From an uncultured Lachnospiraceae bacterium (GTDB taxonomy: Bacteria > Bacillota > Clostridia > Lachnospirales > Lachnospiraceae): DNA of 8,969 nt. The translations under genes and the position numbers were made by a program. Where the stretch lies: positions 1 to 8,969 of the forward strand of contig CAMWYL010000118.1 of assembly GCA_947178465.1 (NCBI GenBank), read 5' to 3'. The notes under the pieces are model-generated. The model did no database searches. It saw nothing but the letters and a program-made list of their open reading frames with translations, and was not told the origin of the DNA. Shown piece after piece: positions 1-6,175 of the stretch (position 1 is its first letter; each line of letters opens with the position of its first letter).

Positions 1-160
1 TTTTCAGTATATCTTATTAGCCACTCCTGTTACAACTTTATTATAGCACTTCAATGAAAAACTTTTTTTATTCTATCACAGATTTGAGCTTATTTCAATC
101 ATTTTCGAGCTTTCGCTTAGAACTAATTTACAAACATAAAGATTCATTTTAGCCATCAGT
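1..160. other. AT-rich flank left of the IS element, no gene seen
   Basis: This stretch lies outside the left terminal repeat of the IS21-type element. It is AT-rich and has no credible coding frame. If the IS were removed, a 26-codon minus-strand frame would start just inside the flank, but it has no good ribosome binding site and is not called. The outer part (about 24-48) carries a promoter-like motif and an AGGAG motif pointing out of the window, listed separately. Confidence 0.6.
24..48 (-). promoter_or_regulatory. Possible extended -10 promoter with AGGAG motif, reading leftward out of the window
   Basis: On the minus strand TGCTATAAT (40-48) matches an extended -10 element, TGnTATAAT. 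The -35 region 17-18 bp upstream is only an A-run, which is tolerable for an extended -10 promoter. About a dozen bases downstream is AGGAG (24-28). No ATG, GTG or TTG follows at normal spacing before the window ends, so the gene it would serve is not visible. AT-rich DNA yields such motifs by chance, so the call is tentative. Confidence 0.3.
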
Positions 161-236
161 GTGAATATTATCCCCCTTGGGAGCCACCAGTTTCCTGCTT
201 GAGAGCCATCCGTAAGTTTCTTCCTTGAGAGCCACC
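161..236 (+). repeat. Left terminal inverted repeat and multiple terminal repeats of the IS21-type element
   Basis: Positions 161-195 are identical to the reverse complement of 2543-2577, and over 50 bases the two ends match at 47. Three repeat units lie here: CTTGGGAGCCACC (176-188), CTTGAGAGCCATC (198-210) and CTTGAGAGCCACC (224-236), spaced 22 and 26 bp apart. By analogy with IS21 these are the transposase binding sites. Confidence 0.92.
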
Positions 237-312
237 CTGGATACAAGATGTAGTAGTACTGCCCCTGCCGCTTTACAACAGGAGCAGAATCAGGTACAGC
301 CCGTTCAGATGA

Positions 313-1036
313 CTATGATTCTGTCTCGTCAACAAGTTTCTTTAGTTTCCTTGAATCATACAGTTTTCTTAAATTTGTTTCATTTGTAGGGATTTCATAG
401 GCATTATGAATGATCCTGTCCATGATGGAATCTGCCTGTGTCCCCCGCCGAGCCTGTCATGCCATTCATCGACAGGATACTGCCTGACAAAAATGGTGGA
501 ATTATTTCCGCTGCGCTGTCCAAACAGTTCATAGAGGTTTTTGGCATCCTTTTCCGAAAGTTTGTAATTCAGACATTCATCAAGGATAAGGATCTGATAG
601 TTGCCGATCCTTTTTCTGTATTTTGTAAGTTCCCGAAGGTTGTCGCTCTGGTTCTCAAAGTTCCGCATCAGGTCAGGCATCCTGATATATAAAACCCTGT
701 AAGTCTGTCTGCATGCTTTCCCGCGCTGGTCGGTCCTGTGATGACAAGATTTGTTGCGTTGGCTACAAATCCCATTGTGGCGAGATTCAGGATTGTGGAC
801 TTTTTTATCTGTCTGGAATCGTAATCCAGTGATTCCAGACTTGCGGAAGGGTATTTAAAATAGGCATTCTTAATAAGACTGTTCTCCCGTTCCTGTATCA
901 GTGTTTCGAGAAGCAGTTCCAGACGCTTTTCGTAGCTTAAATCCACAAGTTTGATATCTTTTTCCTGTATTTCTATTATTCTTGCAAGGTCGCCAAGTTC
1001 CAGTACTGATAAACTCTTTTTTATTTCAATGTTCAT
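313..1036 (-). pseudogene. istB: istB remnant: IS21 transposition helper ATPase, frameshifted
   Basis: IstB is the AAA+-type ATPase that assists the IS21 transposase in target selection. The remnant starts at an ATG (1036-1034) behind a GGAGA ribosome binding site and overlaps the istA stop by 11 nt, the usual coupled arrangement. The N-terminal IstB region and a Walker A sequence GPTSAGK (codons at 716-736) are readable in the first frame. Right after the lysine the frame breaks and several residues are missing. The second frame resumes with the YIRMPDLMRNF segment and a Walker B-like ILILDE. A second frameshift near 445 comes after the conserved RLGGG. The C-terminal residues (ADSIMDRIIHNAYEI type) then run in a third frame to TAG at 313-315. 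At least two frameshifts and one small deletion make this non-functional. Confidence 0.92.
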
Positions 1037-2384
1037 CTGCCGTCTCTCCTTTTCTGTAGTAATCCGCGCCTTTGACAATTCTGGATTTCTTATTGTTTTC
1101 TTTAAATTCCGTAAGTTCCTTCTTACTGTTTATGTTTTTTGCATTTGAATAAATGGTACTGTAATAAGACATATGGTACTGTCTTAGCGCTTTGTCACAT
1201 GCTTTTTCAAGGATTTCCGATGAATATATATAAGCTATGGAAAGTATGGCTTTTACCGTCTGCATGGGCTGTTCTTCCACTTTTGCCTCGCCAAACATTC
1301 TGCGGATCACTTCAAAGGTCTTAGGTCCGTTTTCCCTTGCTTTGTCGCGGAGAGCCTCCACTGACAGATTTTTACGTAGTGGGAAAGGAAGATGGGCTTC
1401 CTCTGCACGAATGCCGTTTGCCAAATGCTTTGGAAGTATCTGATGCTTTGCTATCTCTGTCCTGTTATAATAGATGAATACAAGATGGCTGTTAAATTTG
1501 ACATCCACCCTGCATCCGATATACCTGTATGGGACGGAATACTGTCCCTTGTTCCACCATATACGGAAGTTGCTGCCGACTTTATGCCTGTAAGACCATT
1601 CACAGACTTCATAAGGGATAAGCGGCAGGGTTCTCAGGTATGGTTTTTCCTCCGTTTCAAAGATGCTCCAGCGGCTGCCCAGACGTTTCTGGAAAGGCCT
1701 GTCATTGAATTCTTTTACCGCTTTTCAGATTCTGGCATTTAATTTGGCTAAGAATGTGAATGAATCGTTCCTGAGCTTTGCGATGACAGCCGTGGTAATC
1801 TTACCTACAGAACCTTCAACACTTGCTTTCTATTTCGGCTTCTTAACGCCTGTGGGCATCATGGCAACGGAATAATACTCGCCAAGAGAAAGATAGGCTT
1901 CATTCAGGACAATCTCGCCTCTTCTGAGATGTGAGGTCACTCCGGCTTTCAGGTTATCACAGACAATCTTCATCAGTGTCCCTCCAAAGAACCGGAACAT
2001 GTTCACATGGCAGGAAAGCCATGCCTTTTCATCCATACTTGTTGCAACTTCCACATAACTATCTGGCCGTAGGGCATTGTTGCAACAAACAAGTATGCTG
2101 CCACGCGTTCACCTGTATCAGACTCTGTATAGCTCATTGAAGAGCTTGACCAGTCTACTTCAACCTCTAATCCCGGTTTGTGCTCTATGTGGCTTGTATA
2201 ATTTTTATCTGCCATGAATTTGTTGTAATTTGGGGCATATGTTATGTAAGAACACGGATTTGCCCCGTTTTCCTGCACCAGGCACAGTATTCTTCCCAAA
2301 GGAGTTTCTCTGTGACACCTCCCTTGCACTCAGATTTTTCCCCAGAAGTTCCAGAATACTTCTGACTTTTGCCTTCTTATACAT
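1026..2384 (-). pseudogene. istA: istA remnant: IS21 DDE transposase, deleted, frameshifted and nonsense-mutated
   Basis: IstA is the DDE-superfamily transposase of IS21 elements, normally about 500 residues. Translation would start at ATG 2384-2382, six bases after AGGAGGT (2391-2397), giving a typical IstA N-terminus (MYKKAKVRSILELLGKNLSA). Near 2309 it jumps to the LLWEEYCAWC segment in another frame, so by family comparison roughly 80 residues, including most of the helix-turn-helix, are gone. A one-base shift follows into QENGANPCSY and the catalytic-core start EVDWSS, with the first Asp. Another shift near 2063 leads to CDNLKAGV, with the second Asp. The third acidic residue lies in KASVEGSVG. 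That last frame runs to TGA at 1026 but is cut by TAG (1830-1832, between KKPK and KASVE) and TGA (1725-1727, in the ARI*KAVKEFN segment). All three DDE residues survive as sequence but in separate frames, so the gene is dead. Confidence 0.93.
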
Positions 2385-2390
2385 AAAAAG

Positions 2391-2454
2391 ACCTCCTTAT
2401 AGATTATTTGGCGATACTGTATTTACAGTTCTCCAATAAAAACTATAAGGAGGT
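2391..2454 (-). promoter_or_regulatory. Long inverted repeat that would pair with the istA ribosome binding site
   Basis: A perfect 12-bp inverted repeat (ACCTCCTTATAG at 2391-2402, CTATAAGGAGGT at 2443-2454) encloses further pairing: TTATTTGG (2404-2411) with CCAATAA (2433-2439), and ACTGTA (2416-2421) with TACAGT (2424-2429). In minus-strand RNA the promoter-proximal arm ACCUCCUUAUAG is an exact anti-Shine-Dalgarno for the istA ribosome binding site. The hairpin is also followed by CUUUUU immediately before the AUG, so it might terminate read-through transcription. The proximal arm overlaps the -10 box of the proposed istA promoter, so RNA started there would lack it. Confidence 0.7.
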
Positions 2455-2469
2455 TTATGGTGAAATCAA
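2442..2469 (-). promoter_or_regulatory. Proposed istA promoter inside the right end of the IS
   Basis: On the minus strand TTGATT (2464-2469) and TATAGT (2442-2447) are separated by 16 bp, a reasonable housekeeping-sigma promoter. Transcription would begin near 2435, about 50 bases before the istA ATG. The start point falls between the two arms of the 12-bp inverted repeat, which fits a promoter built together with that repeat. It has not been tested against other members of the family. Confidence 0.5.
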
Positions 2470-2570
2470 ACATGTGTGATGCTACAATATGTAGTGGTGG
2501 CTCTGAAGGTGGAAAATACCACTTCCAGGTGGCTCTCAAGTGGGAAACTGGTGGCTCCCAAGGGGGATAA
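2457..2570 (+). CDS. Possible 37-residue ORF through the IS right-end repeats, divergent from istA
   Basis: The plus-strand frame begins ATGGTGAAATC, two bases after AAGGAGGT (2447-2454), and runs 37 codons to TAA (2568-2570), just inside the right border of the IS. The product is glycine-rich with no membrane segment and no recognised domain. Its C-terminal part is encoded by the terminal repeats and ends in GGSQGG. The good ribosome binding site is one arm of the inverted repeat that covers the istA start, so it may exist only because that repeat needs an anti-Shine-Dalgarno arm. A TTTACA-16-TATAAG pair lies upstream, but its start point would fall at about the ATG. Translation is unproven. 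Confidence 0.22.
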   Translation: MVKSNMCDATICSGGSEGGKYHFQVALKWETGGSQGG

Positions 2571-2577
2571 TATTCAC
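2496..2577 (-). repeat. Right terminal inverted repeat and multiple terminal repeats of the IS21-type element
   Basis: Positions 2543-2577 are the exact reverse complement of 161-195. Three copies of the 13-bp unit occur in inverted orientation: GGTGGCTCTGAAG (2496-2508), GGTGGCTCTCAAG (2528-2540) and GGTGGCTCCCAAG (2550-2562), spaced 32 and 22 bp. The outer spacing of 22 bp matches the left end; the inner spacing does not (32 against 26 bp). Confidence 0.92.
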
Positions 2578-2805
2578 CTCTTCAAATGATCACAAAAGAA
2601 GAGGCTGTTATATATGGATTCTGTTATTGTATCGCAGTACAGATAATCATCTCATTATCAGAAATGTAATTTTTGTGGAACTGACTTAATATTTGAATGG
2701 ATAATGGCTTATACATTCCTCCTCTTTTATACTACAATCGTAACACATCTCAAATTTCTTATCAATATCATTTCTTCGAAAATAAATCTTTTTTCTCCCC
2801 ACCGT
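2578..2805. other. AT-rich spacer between the IS element and the vWA gene
   Basis: No recognisable gene. A 7-bp inverted repeat (2577-2583 with 2598-2604, loop 14) starts at the IS border and lacks a T-run. A minus-strand frame of 30 codons (2716 to 2624) has GGAGGA directly abutting its ATG, too close to be a convincing ribosome binding site. A promoter-like pair reading toward the IS is listed separately. No clear terminator for the vWA gene was found just after its stop. Confidence 0.6.
2726..2753 (-). promoter_or_regulatory. Possible sigma-A promoter reading toward the IS element
   Basis: On the minus strand TTGAGA (2748-2753) and TATAAA (2726-2731) are 16 bp apart. RNA would start near 2719 and run through the spacer into the right end of the IS and the istA region. 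No gene follows before the IS, so either the promoter served something displaced by the insertion or the motif is chance in AT-rich DNA. Confidence 0.3.
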
Positions 2806-4554
2806 TTATTCCGCAGTTTTTTGCAGCTTCTTCACAAGATATTTGAACTCATCCTTGTAATCGTCCGCCTCGGTATCAACCTTCGCCAGAAGCTCCCGCA
2901 CGTTCTCAAAGGAAGCATCCTTCTTATATGCGCTGTCGCGCACGATCAGTCCGAACTCCGCTACCGCCGCCGCGAAATAAAAGTCCTGTGAAGGATTTTT
3001 TGTATATATCTCCTCCATAACAGGGTATGCACAAAGCTTGCTCTCCTCCTTATCCGGCTCCTTATAGCGGATTTTGATGTTCAGCCATTCACCGTTTTTC
3101 ACGCCTGCGGAAGCATCCTGTTGATACTTCAAATCGGCCTGCGCTACCTCCTGCTTGGAATCGACCGGAATAATCTCATAGAGCGCTGTCACGGTATGAC
3201 CCGCACCGATTTCACCCGCATCCTTTTTATCATCATCAAACTCCTCCGCCGTGAGCGCGCGGTTCTCATATCCGAGGAGACGGTATCCCTTTACATATGC
3301 GGGGTTAAACTCCACCTGAAGCTTTACGTCCTTTGCGACCGTTACAAGCGTCGCACCCATTTCCTCTACCATCACCTTCTTCGCTTCACTTAAGGAATCG
3401 ATGTACGCATAATTTCCGTTGCCGCAGTCTGCCAATGTCTCCATCTTATTGTCCTTGATGTTTCCCATTCCAAAACCAAGCACCGTCAGGAACACACCGG
3501 ACTCCTTCTTCTCGGTAACCAGCTTCTTCAGTTCGCTCTCGCTCGTGGTACCTACGTTCAAATCTCCGTCCGTGGCAAGAATAATACGGTTGTTGCCGCC
3601 CTCGATAAAGTGCTTTTCCGCCAATGCATATGCCGTCTGAATCCCCGCTGAGCCGTTGGTTGAACCGCTCGCCACAAGCGAATCCAAAGCCGTTATAATC
3701 TTTTCCTTCTCATCTCCGCGCGCACCGTCCAGCACCACTGCATCACCGCTTGCGTATGTAACGATGGACACTCTGTCCTTTTCCGTGAGCTTGTCGGTGA
3801 GCATCCCAAACGACCGCTGGAGCAGCGGAAGCTTGTTGTCATCCGACATGGAACCGGAGACATCCAGCAAAAATACAAGATTGGACGCGGGCGCCTCGCT
3901 AAAGTCGATTTCCTGTGTCTTGAGTCCAATCTGCAAGAGCTTTGCGTCCTCATTCCACGGACAGTCGCTCATCACCGTTGTCACGCCGAACGGTTCTTCT
4001 CCCTTCGGCAGGTTATAGTCATAGGAAAAATAATTCAAAAGTTCCTCAATCCGAACCGCGCCCTCCGGAATATCTTCCAATGCGTAGCCAAACTCAATCA
4101 TCCTCCTGAGATTGCTGTATGACGCCGTATCCACATCTGCGGAAAAGGTTGACAGCGGTGCGGTTGCCACCGATTGGAAACCGGTCTCGTTGATCGCACT
4201 GTACTCCTCCGTGTTCATAATGACTGTGTTCTCTTCCAACACCCATGCCGTATCCGCCATTGCCTTTGTCGAGTTCATTGTCGCAGCTTCTGCTGCCGTG
4301 GCTTCTGTCATATCTGCATCTGCCGTGCCGGCAGTGTTGGAAAACACTTCCTCCTCTACACTCACCGCCGTATCATGGCTCTGATCCATCGGGTTGGAAA
4401 GCGGTATCTCCGCCTCAACTCTTCCCCCGCCATCCGCAGTGTCGATCACGGATGCGGTATCATATTTCAGACTTCCTCCGCAGCCATAAAGTGACATGAC
4501 TGTCATAATCATTCCCAACATAAGCGCCATAAACTTTTTCTTTTTCATAATCAT
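2806..4554 (-). CDS. Secreted YfbK-type von Willebrand factor A domain lipoprotein
   Basis: A 582-residue protein, close to the usual length of YfbK-like proteins. Residues 1-24 form a lipoprotein signal peptide with lipobox LYGC (Cys25), so the mature protein should be anchored outside the cytoplasmic membrane. Residues about 30-125 are a low-complexity Ala/Thr/Glu linker. The YfbK N-terminal region follows (STFSADVDTASYSN and AVRIEELLNYF, about 135-177). The vWA domain (about 225-400) has the metal-ion-dependent adhesion site: DVSGS at 231-235, Thr299 and Asp329 (LATDGD). The rest (about 400-575) matches the C-terminal domain usual in this family. A complete metal site suggests divalent-cation-dependent binding of a protein partner; the ligand is unknown. 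The start at 4554 follows AGGG by a few bases; the ATG two codons later is an alternative. It lies 186 bp downstream of the anti-sigma-like gene on the same strand. Confidence 0.93.
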   Translation of the reverse strand: MIMKKKKFMALMLGMIMTVMSLYGCGGSLKYDTASVIDTADGGGRVEAEIPLSNPMDQSHDTAVSVEEEVFSNTAGTADADMTEATAAEAATMNSTKAMADTAWVLEENTVIMNTEEYSAINETGFQSVATAPLSTFSADVDTASYSNLRRMIEFGYALEDIPEGAVRIEELLNYFSYDYNLPKGEEPFGVTTVMSDCPWNEDAKLLQIGLKTQEIDFSEAPASNLVFLLDVSGSMSDDNKLPLLQRSFGMLTDKLTEKDRVSIVTYASGDAVVLDGARGDEKEKIITALDSLVASGSTNGSAGIQTAYALAEKHFIEGGNNRIILATDGDLNVGTTSESELKKLVTEKKESGVFLTVLGFGMGNIKDNKMETLADCGNGNYAYIDSLSEAKKVMVEEMGATLVTVAKDVKLQVEFNPAYVKGYRLLGYENRALTAEEFDDDKKDAGEIGAGHTVTALYEIIPVDSKQEVAQADLKYQQDASAGVKNGEWLNIKIRYKEPDKEESKLCAYPVMEEIYTKNPSQDFYFAAAVAEFGLIVRDSAYKKDASFENVRELLAKVDTEADDYKDEFKYLVKKLQKTAE

Positions 4555-4740
4555 CCCATCCCTTTCTCTGTGAAGCTGCCAATGCCTTTCACAACAACTC
4601 TCCCTTGTCTGCTTTTCAGACAGTCAAATCGGTGCGAAGAAGGTTCGCCATGCAAACCGTAGAACTTCTTGCCTTTGCATCCTTTGATACAAGGCTTTGG
4701 AAGTGCTCTTCACATTCTATACGGATGAGGTCTTTCTTTT
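4555..4740 (-). promoter_or_regulatory. Structured spacer ahead of the vWA gene
   Basis: This 186-bp gap is much longer than the tight junction between the two genes upstream. It contains several short inverted repeats: TGTCTG/CAGACA (4606-4622, loop 5), GCGAA/TTCGC (4634-4648, loop 5) and ATGCAAA/TTTGCAT (4650-4680, loop 17). The last two cannot be ruled out as parts of alternative folds. None is followed by a T-run that would make it a clear terminator. No credible ORF or clear promoter was found. It may be a leader or an internal promoter region for the vWA gene. Confidence 0.35.
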
Positions 4741-5568
4741 TTATGGTTTTTTTTGGTAAAAAATTATTTTTCGGTCCTCCTGCACAACACAGGTCAGCTC
4801 TAATTGATATTCTACGTCCGGTTTCAGCCTCTCGTCCGTACCCATACTGCCGAATATCTCTATCTGCGTACCGACGAGTGTCTCGTCTGCGGCCTGCTCC
4901 ACCCTCGCGGTATATATCAACTGCTCCGGGGACTCCTCAATGCTGCATATGGTGACCGTAACCGTTATTTCATATTCCGACCTGCTCTGAGACTGTAAAT
5001 CCGCCACAGATGCTTCCCGCTCCGCAATACCGTTATTCGCCACAGCTTCTGTCGTCGCCGCTTTATCCTCCTCAGCCATATCTGCCGCTCCGGCGCTTTC
5101 CTTCCGAAGCATCTCCTCCGGTTCCTCTGCCGGCGCTGCATTTTCCGCCGCTGCCTCCTCCCACTCGACAGCCGTATCTGCAGCTGCACAATCCATTGCC
5201 ATGACAGTATCTGTCACGGCAGTATCGGCCGCAGACGCATTCTGCACCACCGAAGCATCCGCCTGCATTCCGACAGATTCCCTCATACCGGAGCCGTCCG
5301 CATTCTTAGTATTTCCCAACAGCCATGCGGGAATCGCCACTGCAGCGCATATGCATGCCGCCGCTGCCGCTCCCCAAATCCAATAATTTCCCCTCCTGTT
5401 TTTCAGGCGTTGATTGTTCTTCAACTGCTTTTCAACCGTTTCGTTCTCCGACACAACCTGTGCATGCACTCCTGTTTTGGGCTCCAGTCCACCCTCTATC
5501 CGCGCCCACAAATCCGGTACGTCATTATTGATAAGCATCTTATATTCGTTTTCCATTCTCTTACTCAT
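4741..5568 (-). CDS. Single-pass membrane protein, probable anti-sigma factor
   Basis: A 275-residue protein with the layout of a membrane anti-sigma factor. A cytoplasmic part (about 1-60) includes the NDVPDLWARIEGGL segment seen near the N-terminus of clostridial anti-sigma-like proteins. One membrane span follows (about 62-85). Then comes a long Ala/Glu-rich outside linker (about 100-185), with AADTAV occurring twice, and a compact beta-rich looking C-terminal part (about 197-275) with Cys208 and Cys260. It has no HxxxCxxC zinc motif, so it is not a ZAS-type anti-sigma. The ATG lies within the sigma gene's last codons (overlap ATGAGTAA) behind GGAGG, indicating translational coupling; this gene order is the main support for the role. 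A run of eight A lies in its last codons (4747-4754). The partner relation with the sigma factor is inferred. Confidence 0.8.
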   Translation of the reverse strand: MSKRMENEYKMLINNDVPDLWARIEGGLEPKTGVHAQVVSENETVEKQLKNNQRLKNRRGNYWIWGAAAAACICAAVAIPAWLLGNTKNADGSGMRESVGMQADASVVQNASAADTAVTDTVMAMDCAAADTAVEWEEAAAENAAPAEEPEEMLRKESAGAADMAEEDKAATTEAVANNGIAEREASVADLQSQSRSEYEITVTVTICSIEESPEQLIYTARVEQAADETLVGTQIEIFGSMGTDERLKPDVEYQLELTCVVQEDRKIIFYQKKP

Positions 5569-6094
5569 ATCCGCACCTCCTCAACTTCTTTATCGCGCTT
5601 TGATAACGCCATGTCACGGTTCCCATAGGCAGCTTCAAAATATCCGCGATTTCCCGAAAAGTAATTTCACCCATTATTTTCAGATGAACAATTTCCCGCT
5701 CCTCGGGTTTCAGCTTTTGCAGCGCTTCCTTCAGGCTCATATCCGCCAGAACCTGTTCCTCCGTATTATCTCTTGCGGAAGCTTCAGAAACGGTATCCGT
5801 AAAGTCCTCCGTCAGAACCTCCCTGCGATTCTTTCGCAACAGGTCAATTGCCATATTCCTCGCAATGGCAGCAAGCCACGCCTTATGGCCGTTCCCCTCC
5901 TTGTATGTATCCGCAAGCTTCCACAGCTTTATGAAAAATTCGCTTGTGACATCCTCCGCATCCTGCGGATTGCGCAGCTGATGCAGAATAATCGGATAAA
6001 TATACCCAATATACGCCTCATAGATTTCATGCAGCGCCGTCTTGTCGCCTGACCGCATTCTGCGCATGCATTCGTTAAAACGTGCTTCTTCCAC
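5561..6094 (-). CDS. ECF-type RNA polymerase sigma factor (sigma-70 family)
   Basis: A 177-residue protein of ECF size. Region 2 spans about 21-92: the core-binding stretch DAEDVTSEFFIKLWK (45-59) and the -10 recognition helix region NMAIDLLRKNRR (80-91). A short acidic linker follows, then region 4 (about 121-173) with the helix-turn-helix FREIADILKLPMGTVTWRYQ that reads the -35 element. Region 3 is absent, as expected for ECF factors. The start is GTG at 6094-6092, five bases after AAGGAG; no ATG fits as well. The gene overlaps the following anti-sigma-like gene by 8 nt. No promoter was recognised with confidence upstream, where AT-rich DNA and a palindromic repeat lie, so autoregulation cannot be read from the sequence. 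Confidence 0.95.
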   Translation of the reverse strand: MEEARFNECMRRMRSGDKTALHEIYEAYIGYIYPIILHQLRNPQDAEDVTSEFFIKLWKLADTYKEGNGHKAWLAAIARNMAIDLLRKNRREVLTEDFTDTVSEASARDNTEEQVLADMSLKEALQKLKPEEREIVHLKIMGEITFREIADILKLPMGTVTWRYQSAIKKLRRCGYE

Positions 6095-6175
6095 GAGTTC
6101 TCCTTTCCGGCATAACCGCCCTGTTACAGATACGGATTTACCTGTGTATTTTTATTGAAAAATAAACATATTTAT

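Larger units (their letters stand above)
161..2577 (-). mobile_element. Degenerate IS21-family insertion sequence with intact ends
   Basis: A 2.4-kb element, within the IS21 size range, bounded by a perfect 35-bp inverted repeat (161-195 and 2543-2577). Each end also carries three copies of a 13-bp CTTGAGAGCCACC-like repeat, the multiple terminal repeats typical of IS21 transposase binding. Inside are istA and istB remnants in the usual order with the usual 11-nt istA/istB overlap (1026-1036). Both genes are broken, so the copy cannot encode its own transposase or helper. The ends start TG and finish CA one base inside the repeat (162 and 2576), so the exact borders could be 162-2576. No target duplication is visible: the left flank ends CCATCAGT and the right flank begins CTCTTCAA. 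The element lies downstream of the vWA gene and does not visibly interrupt a recognisable gene. Confidence 0.93.

Noticed and set aside
161..236. Regularly spaced CTTGAGAGCCACC units as a CRISPR-like array
   Set aside because: Only three 13-bp units occur per end, they are inverted at the other end of the element and spaced unevenly; they are IS21-type terminal repeats.
1392..1742. 116-codon plus-strand frame opposite istA
   Set aside because: It lies antisense to conserved IstA sequence, which explains the open frame; no ribosome binding site or recognisable product.
2577..2604. 7-bp inverted repeat at the IS right border as a terminator
   Set aside because: The loop is 14 bases, there is no T-run on either side, and one arm begins with the last base of the IS, so the pairing is probably accidental.
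2624..2716. 30-codon minus-strand frame with GGAGGA right before its ATG
   Set aside because: The purine-rich motif abuts the ATG, which is too close for a normal ribosome binding site. The nearby promoter-like pair would start RNA at about the ATG itself, and the peptide resembles nothing known.
4747..4754. Run of eight A (minus strand) in the last codons of the anti-sigma-like gene, possible programmed slippage
   Set aside because: Slippage would alter only the last two or three residues, with no downstream frame of interest; probably a chance homopolymer.
5414..6052. 212-codon plus-strand frame opposite the sigma and anti-sigma genes
   Set aside because: It is a shadow of two well-supported minus-strand genes, spans their junction and has no family resemblance.
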